64,000 bases of DNA from an uncultured Pseudomonadales bacterium (lineage in GTDB: Bacteria > Pseudomonadota > Gammaproteobacteria > Pseudomonadales > Azotimanducaceae), in the NCBI GenBank assembly GCA_937775265.1, contig CALKBV010000006.1:62001-126000 (forward strand), read 5' to 3'. The notes below the pieces were generated by a model. The model saw only the letters and a program-made list of their open reading frames with translations, was not told the origin of the DNA and did not search any database. Below are positions 1 to 8,936 of the stretch, one piece after another (position 1 is the first letter of the stretch; each line of letters begins with the position of its first letter). The position numbers and the translations under genes were made by a program.

Positions 1-1103
1 GAGGTACGACGGGGATGCCTAAAGGTGTCATGTGGCGCCACAGTGACCTTTTCCAGGTGCTCGGCGCCGGTGGCAACCCGCGCCTGGGCACTCCACCCTG
101 CGCGGACCTGGCAGAGTTATTGGAACGGCTTAAGGTCAGTCCAAGAACAGTTAACTTGCCCCTTCCACCCATTATGCACGGCACGGGATTATTATCCGCG
201 GTCGGCGCGATGGCAGCAGGTGGCACGTGCATCACACTCACCAGTAAAAGTTTTGAGCCGGGACTCGCCCTGGAAAACATCACTAAACACAAGATAACCC
301 AGGTCACCATTGTTGGCGATGCTTTTGCCAGACCGATGCTCGAAGTGCTTGATGAGAACCCTGGGAAATACGATATCTCGTCAGTCGGCGTGATCAATTC
401 CTCAGGTGTAATGTGGACCCGGGAAATCAAGGCGGGGCTTTTAAAACACAACGAAAACCTCCTGCTGTCCGATGCATTTTCATCATCAGAAGCGATAGGT
501 CTTGGAACATCCTTGATGACCAAAGATCAAACCATTGATGTCGCCAAGTTTGCACTTGGACCAAACTGCACAGTCTTCTCTGAAAATTTAATGGAAGTGA
601 AACCGGGCACCGGTGAATCCGGCATGGTCGCTGTAAAGGGCTTTCTGCCTGTCGGTTACTATAAGGACCAGCAGAAAACAGACAAAACATTCATGGTCAT
701 TGATGGCGTACGCTACTCGATACCGGGCGACTGGGTTCGTGTCGAGGATGATGGATCACTCACGCTTCTCGGTCGTGGCAGCAACTGTATCAACACTGCC
801 GGTGAAAAAGTTTATCCCGAGGAAGTAGAAGAGGCCCTTAAGTTCCACGAAACCGTCGCTGACGCACTTGTTGTCGGCGTGAAAGATGCAAAATGGGGGC
901 AGTCGATCACTGCAGTAGTACAGCCAAATGAAGGCTGCGTGATCGATGAACTGGCGTTGAAGGAATTCTCTAGAAAACACCTCGCCGCCTACAAACTGCC
1001 CAAGATGATCCTAACCAAGGACAACCTTAACCGTGCTCCCAACGGCAAAGCCGATTACAAATCCATCCAGAAATATGCAGAACAACAACTGGGGATAAAC
1101 TAA
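1..1103 (+). CDS. Acyl-CoA synthetase (AMP-forming), 5' end outside window
   Basis: Activates a carboxylic acid to its acyl-CoA through an acyl-AMP intermediate. The open frame runs in from the window edge: the first codons read GTTGMPKGV, the nucleotide-binding P-loop of the ANL superfamily, so roughly the first 150-200 residues are missing. Further downstream come the adenylate-binding region, the GRGSNCINTAGEKVYPEE hinge motif and, near the end, PNGKADYK, which carries the expected catalytic lysine. The GMPKGVMWRH and INTAGEKVYPEEVE wording resembles the fatty-acyl/steroid side-chain synthetase group rather than acetyl-CoA synthetase. It is followed after 2 bases by a GST gene, probably one transcript. 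The substrate cannot be read from the sequence. Confidence 0.9.
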   Translation, partial: GTTGMPKGVMWRHSDLFQVLGAGGNPRLGTPPCADLAELLERLKVSPRTVNLPLPPIMHGTGLLSAVGAMAAGGTCITLTSKSFEPGLALENITKHKITQVTIVGDAFARPMLEVLDENPGKYDISSVGVINSSGVMWTREIKAGLLKHNENLLLSDAFSSSEAIGLGTSLMTKDQTIDVAKFALGPNCTVFSENLMEVKPGTGESGMVAVKGFLPVGYYKDQQKTDKTFMVIDGVRYSIPGDWVRVEDDGSLTLLGRGSNCINTAGEKVYPEEVEEALKFHETVADALVVGVKDAKWGQSITAVVQPNEGCVIDELALKEFSRKHLAAYKLPKMILTKDNLNRAPNGKADYKSIQKYAEQQLGIN

Positions 1104-1105
1104 AC

Positions 1106-1795
1106 ATGAACTCCAACGCCCACGCCCACAAAATTACCGTTTGGGGGCGGCGCAATTCCATGAATGTACAAAAAGTGATGTGGACGCTGGGTGAGCTGGA
1201 CCTGGATTACCAGAGAAATGACATGGCGGGCTCCTTCGGCATAGATGATCAGTACACAGCGAAGAACCCGAATGCCGTTGTTCCTACTATAGATGACGGC
1301 GAACTGACGCTGTACGAATCCAATGCATGTGTCCGCTACCTCGCGCGACAATATGGAACGGGATCACTGTGCCCCTCGAACCTAAAAGATGCAGCCCTTG
1401 CTGATCAGTGGATGGACTGGCAATGCAGCACGCTCGGAAGCGGGTTCTTTATGATCTTTATGAACAAAATTCGGGTACCTGCTGAAAAGAGCAGCCAGGA
1501 CCAGATCACCAAAGGTGAGCAACAAACCGCGCACCTGTTGCGACAACTGGAAACGAAGCTTGCGCAAACTGATTACCTGGTGGGAAATACGCTCACCATG
1601 GCCGATATTCCTATCGGCGCCATGTTGTATCGCTACTTTATGATGGACATCGAAAGACCATCCCTGCCAGCCGTTTGCGCTTACTATCAAAGACTAACGG
1701 CAAGACAGGACTATCAAAAACATGTGATGATCCCGTTCGGTAGAAACTCTGATGAGTGGCTCAGCGAAGAGAAACGCAACGCTGGGCTTCAGTAG
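1106..1795 (+). CDS. Glutathione S-transferase family protein
   Basis: Cytosolic GST of 229 residues. The N-terminal thioredoxin-like domain begins after about 8 residues (ITVWGRRNSMNVQKVMW) and contains the VVPTIDDGELTLYESNACVRYLA segment, which matches the glutathione-binding cis-Pro and E-S motifs. The C-terminal all-helical domain contains LTMADIPIGAMLYRY, the GST N-capping box region. It starts 2 bases after the upstream synthetase stop, suggesting co-transcription, and overlaps the convergent arfB gene by 7 bases. Substrate unknown; in such contexts GSTs often act on electrophilic catabolic intermediates. Confidence 0.88.
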   Translation: MNSNAHAHKITVWGRRNSMNVQKVMWTLGELDLDYQRNDMAGSFGIDDQYTAKNPNAVVPTIDDGELTLYESNACVRYLARQYGTGSLCPSNLKDAALADQWMDWQCSTLGSGFFMIFMNKIRVPAEKSSQDQITKGEQQTAHLLRQLETKLAQTDYLVGNTLTMADIPIGAMLYRYFMMDIERPSLPAVCAYYQRLTARQDYQKHVMIPFGRNSDEWLSEEKRNAGLQ

Positions 1796-2196
1796 TCATC
1801 GACTTTGCCACGGTTTTTTTTAACTGAGCCCTGCTTCTTCTTGCCATCGAGTCGCTTGCGCACCGATGACCTGGATGGGCGAGTCTTCCTTCTGGCTTTC
1901 TGGACATGTTGGGATTTTTGAAGCAACTCATCTAGTCGCTCCAGGCCTTCTAATCTGTTTTTTTCCTGGCTCCTGAATTTTTGAGCCTTGATGACGATCA
2001 CACCATCGGTATTGATCCTGGCATCACTCATCCTGAGAAGTTTTGACTTAACAACTTCCGGTAAACTGGAGGCCCTGACATCGAATCTTAAATGAATAGC
2101 AGACGAAACCTTGTTGACGTTCTGGCCACCCGGACCACTGGCACGGATCGCCGAAAATTCAATCTGACTCTCAGGAATATCTGAAACGCGAATCAT
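1789..2196 (-). CDS. arfB: Peptidyl-tRNA hydrolase ArfB (ribosome rescue)
   Basis: A release-factor-like protein that rescues ribosomes stalled on non-stop mRNAs by hydrolysing the peptidyl-tRNA. The GGQ catalytic motif is at residues 23-25 within SGPGGQNVNKVSSA. The C-terminal tail is strongly basic (KARRKTRPSRSSVRKR and later lysines), as needed to enter the empty mRNA channel. At 135 residues it has the normal family length. Its ATG overlaps the stop of the upstream efpL gene by one base (TGATG), implying coupled translation. Confidence 0.95.
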   Translation of the reverse strand: MIRVSDIPESQIEFSAIRASGPGGQNVNKVSSAIHLRFDVRASSLPEVVKSKLLRMSDARINTDGVIVIKAQKFRSQEKNRLEGLERLDELLQKSQHVQKARRKTRPSRSSVRKRLDGKKKQGSVKKNRGKVDDY

Positions 2197-2762
2197 CAGG
2201 CACGCGACATAAAGTTGGCATTGGTTGTATTCACCTTGATACTCTCACCCTGCTCTATGTATTCCGGCACCTGGACGATAAGACCCGTTGATAGCGTTGC
2301 AGGTTTATTTCGTGCATTAGCCGAGGCGCCCTTAATACTGGGCGCTGTTTCGACGATCTCAAGCGTGACAGATTGCGGCAGGTCAATTGCAACGATATTC
2401 CCTTCTACGATCAGAGCTGTAATCCCGTCCAGACCGTCAATGAGATAAGGCAACTGGTCTTCCATAGCGTCCGCGTTGAGCAGATATTGGCTGTAATCGG
2501 TCGTGTTCATAAAAACGTACTGAGCGCCATCAATATAGGAAAACTGTACCTGAACCTTTTCGTAGTCCGCCTCCCCTAAAAAGTCATCACCCTTAAGCGA
2601 TTCATCACGTTTCTGTCCCGTCACAAGGTTTTCAAACCTGATTTTGTAAAGCGTTGATGCCCCCCTCGCCGACGGACTCTTCGCCTCGAGTTGTTTTACG
2701 ACATGTGGAGCACTTTCGATCTGTACCACGTCGCCCCGTTTTAAATCGCTGGCCTTAGGCAT
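2196..2762 (-). CDS. efpL: Elongation factor P-like protein EfpL (YeiP)
   Basis: Paralogue of EF-P found in Gammaproteobacteria, which relieves ribosome stalling. The sequence follows E. coli YeiP closely: a KOW-like N-terminus (MPKASDLKRGDVVQIES), the extended SPSARGASTLYK loop characteristic of EfpL in place of the modified-lysine loop of EF-P, and the C-terminal OB signature ETAPSIKGASANARNKPATL. I place the start at the ATG of MPKASD, 12 codons inside the longest open frame, because that gives the family length (188 aa). Its TGA overlaps the arfB ATG, so the two translation factors form an operon. Confidence 0.95.
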   Translation of the reverse strand: MPKASDLKRGDVVQIESAPHVVKQLEAKSPSARGASTLYKIRFENLVTGQKRDESLKGDDFLGEADYEKVQVQFSYIDGAQYVFMNTTDYSQYLLNADAMEDQLPYLIDGLDGITALIVEGNIVAIDLPQSVTLEIVETAPSIKGASANARNKPATLSTGLIVQVPEYIEQGESIKVNTTNANFMSRA

Positions 2763-2829
2763 CGATATTCCTGCGTTGAAAAAACACCTATTGTACAATT
2801 CTTCTTGCCTATTTTATCTGTCTTAACGC

Positions 2830-3087
2830 ATGTTTGATCAGCAAGACCTCATCAAGATCGCCAATTACGAAATGCCTTTTGGCCGATACAAGAACACACC
2901 ACTAATCCAACTACCGGAGGAGTACCTTTTATGGTTCGTCGATAGAGGCTTTCCGACGGGTAAACTTGGCGAACTAATGCAGATGACCCTGGAAATTAAG
3001 ATCAACGGTCTTGAAAACCTGATTTACCCCCTTCAGGAATCACCCAAGCAAAAACACCCAACAGACACAAAATTTACATTTGAATGA
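2830..3087 (+). CDS. DUF3820 family protein
   Basis: Small protein of 85 residues with the conserved DUF3820 core: MPFGRYKNTPLIQLPEEY, then LLWFVDRGFPTGKLGELM and EIKINGLENLI. The family is widespread in proteobacteria and is loosely annotated as a quorum-sensing-regulated virulence factor; its biochemical role is not established. It is transcribed divergently from efpL with a short shared upstream region. Confidence 0.85.
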   Translation: MFDQQDLIKIANYEMPFGRYKNTPLIQLPEEYLLWFVDRGFPTGKLGELMQMTLEIKINGLENLIYPLQESPKQKHPTDTKFTFE

Positions 3088-3135
3088 AAACCACGTTGGT
3101 TTATTCTCTCTTGGCATTTTTAACACTGTTCATCT

Positions 3136-4524
3136 ATGAATTTTCCGATTAACGCGAATCTTGATGAATCTCTGCAGGTAGAGATTCATCTGCATCAGTT
3201 ATATCTAGGTGACAGGGATCGCTATTGCTGGACCTACCTAACCCGTGGCATGAAAACACACCAGCAACGCGAAATGTGCCTGTCACTTCTGGTGGGCGAA
3301 GAAGATGATATTGAAGACTTCCCCAAAACACCCATCAAAATGTTTCAGCTACTGGCTGAGCGAACACGTTCAGGGCGAAAAGTAGTCTCCGGTGATTCAA
3401 CTCGCCTTGGACAGAAAGGAATATTCGGTTTTCCGTCGTTGTTTTACGTTCCTTCAATCCAGTATGAAGACCTTCCATCAGTAGATGAGTACCTGAGCCT
3501 TATCCTCGTACACCAGGAAGAATATGACTACGCGCGGCAATATGGACTAACCCGTTTTCTCTCAAGGTTAGGTAAATTCTGTTCTTCATTCCCCTATCCA
3601 AGCTGGAACACACCATTAAGGCCCTCACTCTTCCCGTCTACCACAAGGGAACTCAGTATTTTGTCCAACGCGAGCCATGTCCTCGCTGATTATTCCTACG
3701 CATATCAGTTAGGTTCCGTAACGCAGTTTCAGCTTCATCAAAAAAACGCTGATCAGGTTAAAAGAGCGCTGACAGGTCTGCAACAAAACCAGGTTGCCGT
3801 CATCAATACCGGATTCTCGCCGCGTTGTGATGCCAGCCTTTACTGGCAGGAAGGCCAGGAATCTACCGGCGCTTACGCAGCGCCGGAAGCAACCACCGGT
3901 ATGCTTGGAGGAAGCTTTGTTTCACTTGGGTTCAGCCTACTTGCAGAATTCTCCATTGAAGAAGATGGATTCAGTGTCGTATTTTCAGAGACCGACTGGG
4001 GTTCCCTCTGTCAGGCAATCAGCAACGAAGAATCCTATAAGACAGAGTTACCAGACGGCAGGCGATTCGTGCTGGATTACGTTGACACTACCTCACCGTC
4101 AACCGCCAGACCCTATGAACCTGTCGCTGTCTGGAAAAACCTGGAGCAACGCGCTACCAAGGCGAACACACGCGAACCATCCCAGGACAATGTGCAAGCC
4201 GGTAGCTATGACAACCTGTCTGGCACAGTGCATCTTGCCGAAAGAGTCAATCATGCCGAACTGCTGGCTTATATCGAGCGCATCGAAGCTACCATAGGTG
4301 AAGCCATGTCCGAGGAAACAGACTCCTTTGTCCTGCAGCTTGAACTCAAAATCACACCGGACCAGGTAAACGTTCTCCTGCTTTCTGATATCGACCTCAA
4401 TCCCGATTTCGAAGCTTTCATTACAGGCACAGTCCAGAAAATTGATCCTTGCTCCGTAACCTCCCAGATACATATCAGGGTGCCGTTCCACATAAACCAG
4501 GAAGAGAAAAATGACACCAGGTGA
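3136..4524 (+). CDS. Uncharacterised 462-residue protein
   Basis: I do not recognise a family. The protein looks soluble: no signal peptide and no hydrophobic membrane segments are visible. Its composition is normal for a real gene and the frame is long and uninterrupted. It contains acidic stretches such as GEEDDIEDF near residue 55 and a Gly/Ala-rich middle (AAPEATTGMLGGSF). Its end overlaps the histidine phosphatase gene by 14 bases, so the two are probably translationally coupled and may act together. Confidence 0.75.
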   Translation: MNFPINANLDESLQVEIHLHQLYLGDRDRYCWTYLTRGMKTHQQREMCLSLLVGEEDDIEDFPKTPIKMFQLLAERTRSGRKVVSGDSTRLGQKGIFGFPSLFYVPSIQYEDLPSVDEYLSLILVHQEEYDYARQYGLTRFLSRLGKFCSSFPYPSWNTPLRPSLFPSTTRELSILSNASHVLADYSYAYQLGSVTQFQLHQKNADQVKRALTGLQQNQVAVINTGFSPRCDASLYWQEGQESTGAYAAPEATTGMLGGSFVSLGFSLLAEFSIEEDGFSVVFSETDWGSLCQAISNEESYKTELPDGRRFVLDYVDTTSPSTARPYEPVAVWKNLEQRATKANTREPSQDNVQAGSYDNLSGTVHLAERVNHAELLAYIERIEATIGEAMSEETDSFVLQLELKITPDQVNVLLLSDIDLNPDFEAFITGTVQKIDPCSVTSQIHIRVPFHINQEEKNDTR

Positions 4525-5197
4525 AACCACTCTAGAGCTAGTTGAGCAGCTGACCAATGAGGGCGTAGACCACATTGTTCTCCTGATGAGGCATTCAGCG
4601 CGCGAGTATGCGCCAGGAAAGCATGATCTGCTTAACCCACTCACCGATGAGGGTCGTGACTTCGCCAGAGAACTAGGTAAACGACTGCCAAAAGGTCTCG
4701 TCCTACGCGGTTATACCAGTCCTGCGGAGCGTTGCGTTGAAACCGCTGGTCTCATTATGAGCGGGCATGAAGCCGCTGGAGGACAAATTTTACGAAATAG
4801 GGTTGTAGAAGCGCTTGGCATCTTTTACGTTCTGGATCAAATAAAAATGTTTATGGCGATGCGTGATGCAGGGGGTATTGTCAACTTTCTGCAGCGCTGG
4901 TTTGACGGCGGAATTGCCCGAGACATTCTTATGCCTGCTCACCTGGCAGCCAGGCTAGTCGGGGGCGTCGCAAAAGAAAAACTCAGTCAAACCGGGAAGG
5001 ATACGCAACTAGATCTTCTGGTATCCCACGACTTCACGCTATATACCATCAAGGATCAATTACTAAAACAGGGTACCAACCGATACCCTGACGTTCACTA
5101 TCTTGACGGCGTCGCTTTTTTCAACAGGGAAGGTAAGACATTCATCCAGTCCCACCACGAGCCTGCCATTGAACTGGATCTATCACTGCCAGTTTAA
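4511..5197 (+). CDS. Histidine phosphatase superfamily protein
   Basis: Phosphohydrolase of the phosphoglycerate-mutase-like superfamily, which works through a phosphohistidine intermediate. The signature MRHSAREY places the nucleophile His at residue 28 after Arg27. YTSPAERCVETA supplies the usual second Arg, and VSHDFTLYTIKD contains the C-terminal catalytic His. Length is 228 aa. It starts inside the end of the upstream unknown gene (14-base overlap). The substrate is unknown. Confidence 0.85.
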   Translation: MTPGETTLELVEQLTNEGVDHIVLLMRHSAREYAPGKHDLLNPLTDEGRDFARELGKRLPKGLVLRGYTSPAERCVETAGLIMSGHEAAGGQILRNRVVEALGIFYVLDQIKMFMAMRDAGGIVNFLQRWFDGGIARDILMPAHLAARLVGGVAKEKLSQTGKDTQLDLLVSHDFTLYTIKDQLLKQGTNRYPDVHYLDGVAFFNREGKTFIQSHHEPAIELDLSLPV

Positions 5198-5200
5198 GGC

Positions 5201-6145
5201 TCAATTAAAAAGAGGCTTCATCCTTCGGTTTAGCCACTCGACCAGAATCTTGTTCGTCTCTTCTGGTTTTTCCTGCTGAATCCAATGCCCACAATCAAGT
5301 GTGTGGACTTCCAGGTCATCTACATGCCCTGTCATATCGGTTTGTGGCACGATATCGTGCTGACCATAAATCATCAGCGACGGCTGGATGACTTTTTGTT
5401 CTAAGGCTTCCGTGGTTTCCCAGTTACGAGTGAAATTTCTATACCAATTACAGGGCGCATGAAACCCGCTGTGATCGAATGCTTCAATAAAGACCTCAAG
5501 TTCTTCCTCGCTCATCATCAGTTCGCCCCGCTCTACTATCGTCTCTGCCATGCTGATAATAGACTTGCCCGCAGGTTGATTCTCGCCCGTCTCGAGCCAC
5601 TGCTTTGTTCGATACATATTGGTCAGAAACTGCCGGGTGTTGTTCTCGAAGGAAGTTGCTGCCACCCCTGGCTGACGGTTGAAGTGAACAATATAAAACT
5701 CTTGTCCGAGCATCTGCTCCCAGAAGGCGACCGGGTCAGCCTGCTCCCTTGGACGAAAAGGCACAGACAGGTTTGCCACACCGGCAATTCTTTCGGGATT
5801 TAATAATGCATGGTGCCAGACAAGGATCGCGCCCCAATCGTGGCCGACAAATACCGCTTTATCGATCCCCAACACATCCAGCAAGGCGTTGTAATCTGAA
5901 GTCATATGATGGCAGTCGTAGGATTCTACTGATTCTGGCTGGCTCGAGCGGCCATAACCTCGCTGGTTTGGCACGATGACGTGATAACCTTCCGCTACCA
6001 GTGCCGGAACCTGGTGACGCCAGCTGAAAGCGTGTTCGGGCCAACCGTGCGCAAGCACCAATGGTATGCCGCCCTGGCCTGCCTGAAAGACCTCAAGCTC
6101 GACGTCTCCTACTTCAATCATTTCCGGTTTTGGAAAACTTAACAT
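5201..6145 (-). CDS. Alpha/beta hydrolase, soluble epoxide hydrolase-like
   Basis: Typical epoxide hydrolase architecture of 314 residues. The oxyanion-hole motif HGWPE is at 33-37, the nucleophile elbow GHDWGA holds Asp103, and a lid region with tyrosines follows. The C-terminal LDCGHWIQQEKPEE carries the catalytic His. An Asp nucleophile with HGWPE favours epoxide hydrolase over haloalkane dehalogenase, but the two families overlap. It is convergent with the phosphatase gene, with only 3 bases between them. Confidence 0.85.
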   Translation of the reverse strand: MLSFPKPEMIEVGDVELEVFQAGQGGIPLVLAHGWPEHAFSWRHQVPALVAEGYHVIVPNQRGYGRSSQPESVESYDCHHMTSDYNALLDVLGIDKAVFVGHDWGAILVWHHALLNPERIAGVANLSVPFRPREQADPVAFWEQMLGQEFYIVHFNRQPGVAATSFENNTRQFLTNMYRTKQWLETGENQPAGKSIISMAETIVERGELMMSEEELEVFIEAFDHSGFHAPCNWYRNFTRNWETTEALEQKVIQPSLMIYGQHDIVPQTDMTGHVDDLEVHTLDCGHWIQQEKPEETNKILVEWLNRRMKPLFN

Positions 6146-6510
6146 ATCGAATTACCCCCTAAGCTACTGGTAAGCATCATCAAGGAAGCGATGAGGCCTG
6201 ACTTTAATGTTCACGCCGAACTGCTTTACGATATTCACATAAAGCCACAGCAACTCATAGTCGACGCCCCGCCCAACGACGGTAGCCACTTTATATTTGT
6301 GACCTTGTCGCTCCATCTTGTTGGGCTATTCACCTGGCATATGACGAACATCACCGAGCCGAAGGTGGCCGATGTCTTGAGCCTGGGCATACCTGTAACT
6401 AATACCTTCCCATTCATTAGAGACCCTCATCGGGTTTTGTCGGTTGACTTGTTGCTACTGGTCTACAGACAATGGATTTTTTTATCCTTACTACCACTCA
6501 GGAGCATCAC
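6146..6510. other. Intergenic region, no recognised gene
   Basis: This stretch separates the divergent epoxide hydrolase and monooxygenase-fold genes. Short open frames exist on both strands but none resembles a protein I know. It probably contains both promoters. An AGGAGC ribosome binding site lies just before the next ATG at 6511. Confidence 0.5.
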
Positions 6511-6801
6511 ATGGCCGTAGGCATCGTTGCAACACTAAAGATCCAAGCCGACAAGATAGAAGCATTTGAAACAGACTTTAAAGCGCTGATGGCTATCGTC
6601 GCCGAGAAGGAGCCCGGCAACAACTACTACGACCTACATAGATCCAGAGATGAAGCTGGCTCTTATGTGGTCATGGAGCAGTATGTAGACCAAGCAGCGC
6701 TTGACTTACATGGCAAGTCTGACGAATTCAAAGCAAAGAGCGCCAAGCTGGGTGATTATCTTGCGGGTGCACCCACCGTCACAATCCTGGATGCTGTTTA
6801 G
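6511..6801 (+). CDS. Antibiotic biosynthesis monooxygenase (ABM) domain protein
   Basis: Single dimeric alpha+beta barrel domain of 96 residues, YgiN/quinol-monooxygenase-like: VGIVATLKIQADKIEAFE, EKEPGNNYYDLHRS, YVVMEQYVDQAALDLH. Members oxidise quinol-like aromatic or polyketide substrates without cofactors, or serve as small accessory barrels. I chose the ATG at 6511 rather than the upstream one at 6472 because AGGAGC sits 6-11 bases before it and the barrel begins there. An intrinsic terminator follows directly. Confidence 0.85.
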   Translation: MAVGIVATLKIQADKIEAFETDFKALMAIVAEKEPGNNYYDLHRSRDEAGSYVVMEQYVDQAALDLHGKSDEFKAKSAKLGDYLAGAPTVTILDAV

Positions 6802-6814
6802 CCTGTCATTAGCT

Positions 6815-6840
6815 AAGGGCCAGACCTTTTGGCCCTTTTT
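6815..6840 (+). terminator. Rho-independent terminator after the ABM gene
   Basis: A 7-bp stem (AAGGGCC with GGCCCTT) around a 9-base loop is followed immediately by a T run, 14 bases after the stop codon. Confidence 0.85.
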
Positions 6841-7136
6841 CAGCTAGTGCGTCCGTTGTTAACAACACCTACCCTCTACACTACAAGAGGGACGCTTGAT
6901 CCTTAGAGACGCCTGCGATGGGACGGAGTATCATAAAAGTAGTGGCCGCTTCTAATGGCAAAGCAACGTTAAAATCGATACGAATGCTCGATATCTGGCC
7001 ACGGTTACCGCCCCAATTCCTCCGTGGTCTTTGTGATTGAAACTCAGCATCTCTCAAATCACGTGTCGCCCTATGGTGATGCGACCGATGCCCGTCATAT
7101 ACTCAGCCCAGATAATACAAAAACCAAGTGAGAACA

Positions 7137-8591
7137 ATGACCCCTTTTAACGCATATCAAGATCGCTTGATGAATCCAGAACAAGCACTAGCACTAATCG
7201 AAAGTAACCACCTGGTCTACCTGAATGTGGGAACACCCGTACCCGTCGCTACATTACTGGATGCACGAATTCGAGAACTCGGCTCGGTGGACATGCGGAT
7301 GGTCGGCCCTGGTTACCTGCCGTTTTTTGACAGTGAACGAGACGCTGGCGAACGAGAAATTGAGCTTTTCATTGGCGAACCTTCACGATCAAGTCACGAC
7401 ACACAACGATCTACCTATTTGCCCAACACGTTTATGCTAGGCATGAAGGCTTTTGACAGTGGCCGCGAAGAGGCACGCATGCCCGATGTAAACGTGGTTG
7501 TTTGCAGTGCGCCTAACGCAGCGGGATTTGTACAGTTCGGCGCGGCGCAATGGCTTCGCAAGGCCTACCTCAAACGCTGCAAAAAAACGATCGCTTTTGT
7601 AAACCCTCATATGGCACTCGTGCATGGAGACGTGTGGGCACACCCCAGCGAATTCACTGCATTTGTAGAGGGTGTGATCCCACCGCCCGTTGATGTTGAA
7701 ACGATTCGTACTCGTGTTGAAAACGAAGCACCAGAAGAAAACAAAGCAAGGTTGATTGAGATTAGCCGGGTTGTATTGCCAGAACTGCTAGCACCTATTG
7801 CAGACTCATTCCATACGATGGATCCCGGCGCACTAGAGAAACAGCTTAATCTAGTCATTGATCCAGCGGCGCAGAAAATCGCCGATTATTTAAGAGAGTT
7901 AATCCGCGATGGCGACACCATTCAAGTGGGCATCGGTCAACCAAGCTCGCTAATGTTTAAAGCCGGCGCATTTGATGATGCTAATGACCTAGGGCTACAT
8001 ACAGAGCTAGGATCTCCTGGTCTTGCCCAACTCTGGGAACAAGGCATCCTGAACAATTCGAAGAAGAGCATTCACAAAGGTCGCAGTGTGGCCGTCGCGT
8101 GGTCGGGTTGCGATGCCATCGATATGGAAATTATCCGCGACAACCCTGCTTTTGAATTGCACGACCCATCCTATTTACTAAACCCCATGCTGATCGCCCA
8201 AAACCGGCAGATGACTTCTATCAATAGCGCTATCGCAGTCGACTTGATTGGCCAGATCTCTAGCGAAGATCGCTACGGCGGCATGATGGTCAACGGTACC
8301 GGTGGTCAACCCGACAATCACATGGGTGCGACGTTTTGCCCGGATGGCCGTGCTGTGATCATGTTACGTTCAACCGCGCTCGGCGGGGCAGTCTCAAAAA
8401 TTGTCGCAAAACATGAAGCGGGCACGCTAATTACAATCCCACGTTATCTAGCCGACACCGTCATCACCGAATACGGCATTGCACGCTTGCTAGACAAAAA
8501 CCATCGCCAACGGGCTGAAGCATTAATACAGATTGCACACCCAGATTTCCGCGAAGAGCTCAGCAAACAAGCCAGAGCAAATTGGGGGTGA
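7137..8591 (+). CDS. Acetyl-CoA hydrolase/transferase family protein
   Basis: CoA-transferase of the Cat1 / 4-hydroxybutyrate CoA-transferase family, about 484 residues. Two related Rossmann-like halves are visible. The second half carries GIGQPSSLMFKAG, the HTELG segment whose Glu (about residue 290) aligns with the expected catalytic glutamate, SINSAIAVDLIGQI, GTGGQPDNHMGA and TEYGIARL, ending with IAHPDFREEL. The family moves CoA between acetyl-CoA and other acids or hydrolyses the thioester. I prefer the ATG at 7137; a GTG three codons upstream (7128) is possible. The loop after GQISSEDRYGG differs from the usual ESIG form. Substrate unknown. Confidence 0.9.
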   Translation: MTPFNAYQDRLMNPEQALALIESNHLVYLNVGTPVPVATLLDARIRELGSVDMRMVGPGYLPFFDSERDAGEREIELFIGEPSRSSHDTQRSTYLPNTFMLGMKAFDSGREEARMPDVNVVVCSAPNAAGFVQFGAAQWLRKAYLKRCKKTIAFVNPHMALVHGDVWAHPSEFTAFVEGVIPPPVDVETIRTRVENEAPEENKARLIEISRVVLPELLAPIADSFHTMDPGALEKQLNLVIDPAAQKIADYLRELIRDGDTIQVGIGQPSSLMFKAGAFDDANDLGLHTELGSPGLAQLWEQGILNNSKKSIHKGRSVAVAWSGCDAIDMEIIRDNPAFELHDPSYLLNPMLIAQNRQMTSINSAIAVDLIGQISSEDRYGGMMVNGTGGQPDNHMGATFCPDGRAVIMLRSTALGGAVSKIVAKHEAGTLITIPRYLADTVITEYGIARLLDKNHRQRAEALIQIAHPDFREELSKQARANWG

Positions 8592-8936
8592 ACAACCAGT
8601 ATGGGATTTACACTGATGCTACTACGCCCGACTTCCTTCCTACATCCTACGGAGCGCTAACTGAGAACTGATCTCGGGATTCAGTCCGCCTTCCAAATTT
8701 TTTTAAGAACTCGTTATTGAGTCTGCGATTAACTATCGCAAACGTTTTTCAGACATTACCGTTAGTATTGTCGTTCTTTTGCAGCACTATTCTCGGGTCA
8801 AACCTTCCGATTGTCGTGTGGTACGCCTGTCCTTCGCAAAAAATTGATCAAGAGAAATTCAAGCAGCTGCTCTCCACTCATATCTATGGCGGAGCCCACC
8901 TACTTTCGGAAATCCCACTAAACAATCAGATATCGA
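8592..8936. other. Intergenic region before the IS91-like remnant
   Basis: No gene is recognisable. The region leads into the transposase remnant without a visible left terminus of the element, so part of it may be degraded element sequence. Confidence 0.4.

Noticed and set aside
6191-6520. 109-residue plus-strand frame in the 6.2-6.5 kb gap
   Set aside because: No family resemblance, overlaps the ABM gene start in another frame and has no convincing ribosome binding site.
7128-7136. GTG start for the CoA-transferase
   Set aside because: The ATG at 7137 fits the family's N-terminus equally well and is the more common start; the GTG adds only three residues.
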